Origin: Metapseudomonas boanensis
GTDB lineage: Bacteria; Pseudomonadota; Gammaproteobacteria; Pseudomonadales; Pseudomonadaceae
Length of the DNA stretch: 64,000 nt
Reading direction: 5' to 3'
Assembly: GCF_018704125.1 (NCBI RefSeq)
Contig: NZ_JAGTIS010000011.1
Coordinates: forward strand, 1 to 64,000
The stretch's first letter is position 1. The number at the start of each line of letters is the position of its first letter. Made by a program: the position numbers and the translations under genes. The notes under the pieces are model-generated. The model ran no database searches, was not told the DNA's origin, and was given only the letters and a program-made list of their open reading frames with translations. Below are positions 60,925 to 64,000 of the stretch, piece by piece.

Positions 60925-61010
60925 AGGTTGGTGAGCGCAGCGCAGCCCAACAAGGCGCGCGGAGCGTGCCCCGCAGCGTTGAACCTCGCAGGCTCGGCGC
61001 CAACCTACGG
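60925..61010. repeat. GGTTGGTGAGCGCAGC-type inverted repeat inside the alginate operon
   Basis: AGGTTGGTGAGCGCAGCGCA at 60925 and inverted GGCTCGGCGCCAACCTAC ending about 61008; related to the repeat at 21203. It fills the algK-algE gap. Confidence 0.75.
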
Positions 61011-61029
61011 TCGACTTCCGGACGGGTAT

Positions 61030-62394
61030 TCATAGGCTGCTCATCTGGCCAGCGCCCTGGGCGCTGGCGCCGCGCGCGAGGCGTTCCTCGCGCAGCAGTT
61101 GTTCGGCGCGGGCGCGTTCGGCGGGCGGCAGCTGCTGCTCCACCTGTTGCGCCAGTTCGAGCGCCTGTGGGGTGTTCTTGGGCAGAGCGAGCTGGCTGAA
61201 CACATAGGCGTTGGCCGGGTTGGGCTGGATGCCCTTGCCCTGGGCGAACATCTGGCCGAGGGCGAAGTCGGCGTTGATCTGGCCGTTGCGGGCGGCGATC
61301 AGCAGGTGCTCCAGGGCCTTCTCCGGGTCCACGTCACCGAGGTAGCCGCGCAGGTACATCTGCCCCAGCAGGTAGTGGGCGTTGGGCTCGGTGGCGGAGG
61401 CCTTGAGTAGGTGTTGCTCGGCCTTGCGCGGGTCTTGTGGCACCAGCTTGCCTTCGTAGTACAGGCGGCCGAGCAGCAACTCGGCGCGGGGCAGCGCGGC
61501 GGCGCGACCTTTCTCCAGGTAAGCCAGCATCTGGTCGGTGTCGCCCAGCGCGGGATAGTCGTAGAGCAGCTTGGCCAAGCTGGTCCAGGCAGCCGGATAA
61601 GCCGGGGCGATTTCGTCCAGCAGTTCGCGGGCCTTGTTTTCGTCCGGCTTGCCCAGTTCGTTGTCGGCCAGCACCTGGGCCACCGAGTCCACGCGTTGGG
61701 CGGGAATACGGCCTGCGCGGTAGCCGGCCATCAGGTCGTCCAGCAGGGCCTTCTGGGCGTCGGGCTTGCCTTGCTTCTGGTTGACGGTGGCCAGTTCGAC
61801 GTAGCAGACATCGGCAATGGCCAGGTTGGCGGTGCAGATCCGCTCGATCTCGGCCAGGTGCTGATCATAGGTGCCCTGGGTGCGATAGAAGAGGATCTGT
61901 GCCAGTGCGGCCTGGGTGTGGCCTTCCGCGCGCCATTGGGCGATGCGCGCGGGGACGTTGACCTCGGGGAAGTCCTGCGGGTACTGCATGTAGAGCATCA
62001 CCAGCGGCATCAGGCTGCTTTCTTCACCTGCGGCGAAGGACTCCTCCAGCAGCTGTGCGGTCTCGCGACGTTCGGCCGGGTTCAGCTCGGGCTTGCGCGC
62101 CAGCAGCTTGCCCAGGCGTGCCTTGGCGCGCGGCGAGTCGTCGATGGCCTGGCGGTAGGTCTGTTCGGCGCGGCGCATCTGCTCCGGGTCGCCGGTGGCC
62201 ACCTGCAGGTCGGCCAGGCCAACCTGGGCATCGGTGTAGCCGAGCTCCGCCAGCTGGCGGAAGTTCTGCTCTGCAGTGGCGCTGTCGCCGCGCTTGAGGG
62301 CTTCGCGGGCGAGGCGCTCGTCGGGTAACCCGGCGCAGCCGGCCAGGGCGATCGCCGCAGCCAGCAGCAGGAGTGGGGGGGCCGTGTGAGCCAT
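61030..62394 (-). CDS. algK: Alginate scaffold lipoprotein AlgK (Sel1/TPR repeats)
   Basis: 454 residues; lipobox IALAGC, followed by many Sel1-like/TPR helices (YTDAQVGLADL, ALPRAELLLGRLYYEGKL, HYLLGQMYLRGYL, DFALGQMFAQGKG). Outer-membrane lipoprotein that places AlgE and binds AlgX. RBS GAGGAGGGC; 13 nt after alg44. Confidence 0.96.
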   Translation of the reverse strand: MAHTAPPLLLLAAAIALAGCAGLPDERLAREALKRGDSATAEQNFRQLAELGYTDAQVGLADLQVATGDPEQMRRAEQTYRQAIDDSPRAKARLGKLLARKPELNPAERRETAQLLEESFAAGEESSLMPLVMLYMQYPQDFPEVNVPARIAQWRAEGHTQAALAQILFYRTQGTYDQHLAEIERICTANLAIADVCYVELATVNQKQGKPDAQKALLDDLMAGYRAGRIPAQRVDSVAQVLADNELGKPDENKARELLDEIAPAYPAAWTSLAKLLYDYPALGDTDQMLAYLEKGRAAALPRAELLLGRLYYEGKLVPQDPRKAEQHLLKASATEPNAHYLLGQMYLRGYLGDVDPEKALEHLLIAARNGQINADFALGQMFAQGKGIQPNPANAYVFSQLALPKNTPQALELAQQVEQQLPPAERARAEQLLREERLARGASAQGAGQMSSL

Positions 62395-62407
62395 GGCGGA
62401 GCCCTCC

Positions 62408-63571
62408 TCAGAGACCTGCGGCCAGGGGGCGATCGATCAGCCAGCCCAGGGACGGGCCGCGATCGATGCTGACTTCCACCGGCTGGCCGGCGAGGCTGCT
62501 CGGCAGGGGCTCGTCGGGCTGGATGGTGGCGCGGATATTCGCCGACATGTCGCCGTCGTGCAGGCTGCTGCTGAGGATCTTGCCGTGGCGAACCTCATCC
62601 TCGCCGGCGACCTGGAAGCTGACGCTGGCGCCGGGCTTGGCCTGGGCGATGTTGCGGAAGGGGAAGCGCGCCTGCACGGTCGCCACGGTGTCCTGCGGGA
62701 CCAGTTCGAAGATCACGTCACCCTTGCTCGCGAACTGGCCGTCGGCCACCAGTTGGCGGGCGATCTTGCAGTTGCAGGGGCTGGTGAGTGTGCCCTTCAT
62801 CTCCTTGCCGAAGAGTGCTTCGACGTTGCTTGGGGAAAGCTGCTCGTCGGTCAGGTGACCCTTGAGCATTTCCAGCATGGTGGCGGAGAAGGAGGCGATG
62901 GGCGCACCTTTCTCGATGCTGGCGTCGGGGCCGACCAGGCTTTGTACCGTACCCTCGCGAGGCATGGTGACCTGCATGGAGGGCACCGCGACCATGGCCG
63001 AATCGGCATGGGTGACGAAGTACAGGCCGTAAAGCGATTTAGCGATATAGGCGAAGGCGCCGATGCCCACCATGAACAGCCCGAGGGTGAAGGAGACGGC
63101 CTTGAGGCGGCCGAACACGCCCATGCCATTGCCGCCCAAACCGTTCTTGCGCGCCTTGGTGAAGTTCTCGCGCTGCAGGGTGTTGAGCAGGTCGCCGGTG
63201 CTGACCAGTTCGCCCGACAGGTGTGCGCTGATCAGGTAGCGCAGGGTGGCGATATCGCGTGGCTTGAGGTTGTGGAACTGGCAGCCGACGCGACCGCTGC
63301 GTGGGTCGAACGCGCGGACCTGGAATTCCACGTCCAGACCCAGGGTGAGGCTGTCCACATGGAACTGCATACGGCCCCGGCAATGGTCGCCGACACTGAT
63401 CTGGATGTTCCCGGCATTGAAGGCGAATCCGCCAGCAGAAACGTCGATCAGGGCCTGCTCCATGCGCTCGTTGCGGAGGATGTAGCGGATTTTGCCGGGG
63501 ATCTTCACCCGCGCGTGCTGGCGCTGGGCTTCGGATTCATGCACCACATTGAGATTGACGGCTGTATTCAT
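62408..63571 (-). CDS. alg44: Alginate co-polymerase Alg44 (PilZ, c-di-GMP-binding)
   Basis: 387 residues: N-terminal cytoplasmic PilZ domain with R17-x3-R21 (QRQHARVKI) and D43-x-S45 (IDVSAGGF) c-di-GMP ligands, one membrane helix (about 165-187) and a periplasmic HlyD-like domain. Activates Alg8 in response to c-di-GMP. Start 63571 is chosen because it fits PilZ numbering; an earlier in-frame ATG exists. Confidence 0.96.
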   Translation of the reverse strand: MNTAVNLNVVHESEAQRQHARVKIPGKIRYILRNERMEQALIDVSAGGFAFNAGNIQISVGDHCRGRMQFHVDSLTLGLDVEFQVRAFDPRSGRVGCQFHNLKPRDIATLRYLISAHLSGELVSTGDLLNTLQRENFTKARKNGLGGNGMGVFGRLKAVSFTLGLFMVGIGAFAYIAKSLYGLYFVTHADSAMVAVPSMQVTMPREGTVQSLVGPDASIEKGAPIASFSATMLEMLKGHLTDEQLSPSNVEALFGKEMKGTLTSPCNCKIARQLVADGQFASKGDVIFELVPQDTVATVQARFPFRNIAQAKPGASVSFQVAGEDEVRHGKILSSSLHDGDMSANIRATIQPDEPLPSSLAGQPVEVSIDRGPSLGWLIDRPLAAGL

Positions 63572-63600
63572 GGCTTCGATTCCTGTCAGATTCCTTGTGC

Positions 63601-64000
63601 TCACACGATCGCCATCAGGGTGGCGACGAATACGCTGGTTGCGGTGAAAGTCATGGCGCGTGAGGACCAGGTGTTGAACCAGCGCGTGAAGCTGGCGAGG
63701 TCACGGTTGAGCTTGGTGTTCTGGCGGGTCCAGGACTGCTGGTCGAGGCGGAAGAAGACGTAGATCTTCACCAGGGCCCCGACGATCTGGTTGTAATAAA
63801 GAATCAGCGGGTAGGCCGGGCCGATCCGGTGGCCGCTTATGGACAGCAGCAGGGTCAGGACCAGGCGGGTCAGGCCGATCCACAGCAGGTACACCAGCAG
63901 GTAGGCGATGCTGTACTTGAGGCTGGCGATGATGGCCACGGCCAGGCCCAGCAGGCAGGTCCACATGGACAGGCGCTGGTCGCTGAGCACCACGGTGGTG
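63601..64000 (-). CDS. alg8: Alginate synthase Alg8, C-terminal part (cut by window end)
   Basis: 132 C-terminal residues: membrane helices [19 protein letters not shown] and a final helix [18 protein letters not shown], plus [17 protein letters not shown]. The glycosyltransferase-2 domain is beyond the edge. Position before alg44 confirms identity. 29 nt to alg44. Confidence 0.93.
   Translation of the reverse strand, partial: TTVVLSDQRLSMWTCLLGLAVAIIASLKYSIAYLLVYLLWIGLTRLVLTLLLSISGHRIGPAYPLILYYNQIVGALVKIYVFFRLDQQSWTRQNTKLNRDLASFTRWFNTWSSRAMTFTATSVFVATLMAIV

Overview
The window is high-GC chromosomal DNA from a Pseudomonas, most likely a relative of the P. aeruginosa lineage (P. resinovorans / P. 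alcaligenes / P. otitidis type). Three blocks follow gene orders I recall from PAO1: PA0833 to PA0849 (OmpA-type lipoprotein, acyltransferase, pta-ackA, slyD, glutathione peroxidase, TetR, old yellow enzyme, glycosyltransferase, trxB2), PA3440 to PA3413 (HopJ, folX-folE-folM, flavodoxin, epoxide-hydrolase-like protein, SDR, crotonase, leucine dehydrogenase, E1/E2 oxo-acid dehydrogenase, yebG) and the alginate operon. The species call rests on remembered synteny and protein similarity, not on a search.

Layout. 1-130: 3' end of a 5S rRNA gene and the rrn terminator. 0.3-1.2 kb: AraC-family pseudogene. 1.3-8.9 kb: metallo-hydrolase, OmpA lipoprotein, a very large CHASE hybrid kinase translationally overlapped with a REC-PAS-GGDEF-EAL protein, and an EthD-like protein. 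9.1-14.4 kb: acyltransferase, then DUF3565-ackA-pta (minus strand) divergent from slyD. 14.5-21.2 kb: glutathione peroxidase, a TetR/old-yellow-enzyme pair sharing an 18-bp operator, a PHO-box-preceded glycosyltransferase, an AT-rich gene-poor island, cysZ and trxB. 21.3-27.4 kb: HopJ/DUF1244, the tetrahydromonapterin operon folM-folE-folX, an ABM-domain membrane protein, a class-II LitR (PplR-type) MerR regulator and a short LOV photoreceptor, then flavodoxin-cupin. 27.7-38.7 kb: acyl/branched-chain catabolism genes ending in leucine dehydrogenase and an E1a-E1b-E2 operon. 38.9-46.6 kb: LexA-controlled yebG, lactonase-like protein, psiE, small DUF genes, a C39-like peptidase lipoprotein pair, AraC/DMT transporter. 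46.8-48.7 kb: a bufferin (metallophore RiPP) operon bufA-bufB-bufC. 50.2-64 kb: alginate operon alg8-44-K-E-G-X-L-I-J-F-A on the minus strand, alg8 cut by the window edge.

Most notable: (i) a probable blue-light circuit in which the PplR/LOV pair lies next to folM-folE-folX, and the region upstream of folM carries PplR-type TGTACA repeats; (ii) an intact acetate kinase reading frame lacking several invariant active-site residues, beside a phosphotransacetylase that has lost a conserved loop; (iii) a three-repeat PHO box in front of a glycosyltransferase resembling the phosphate-stress glycolipid enzyme; (iv) the bufferin operon; (v) several families of short dispersed palindromes, some inside the alginate operon, and a perfect hairpin burying the ribosome binding site and start codon of the gene after algA. 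No CRISPR array, tRNA, prophage or intact insertion sequence was seen.
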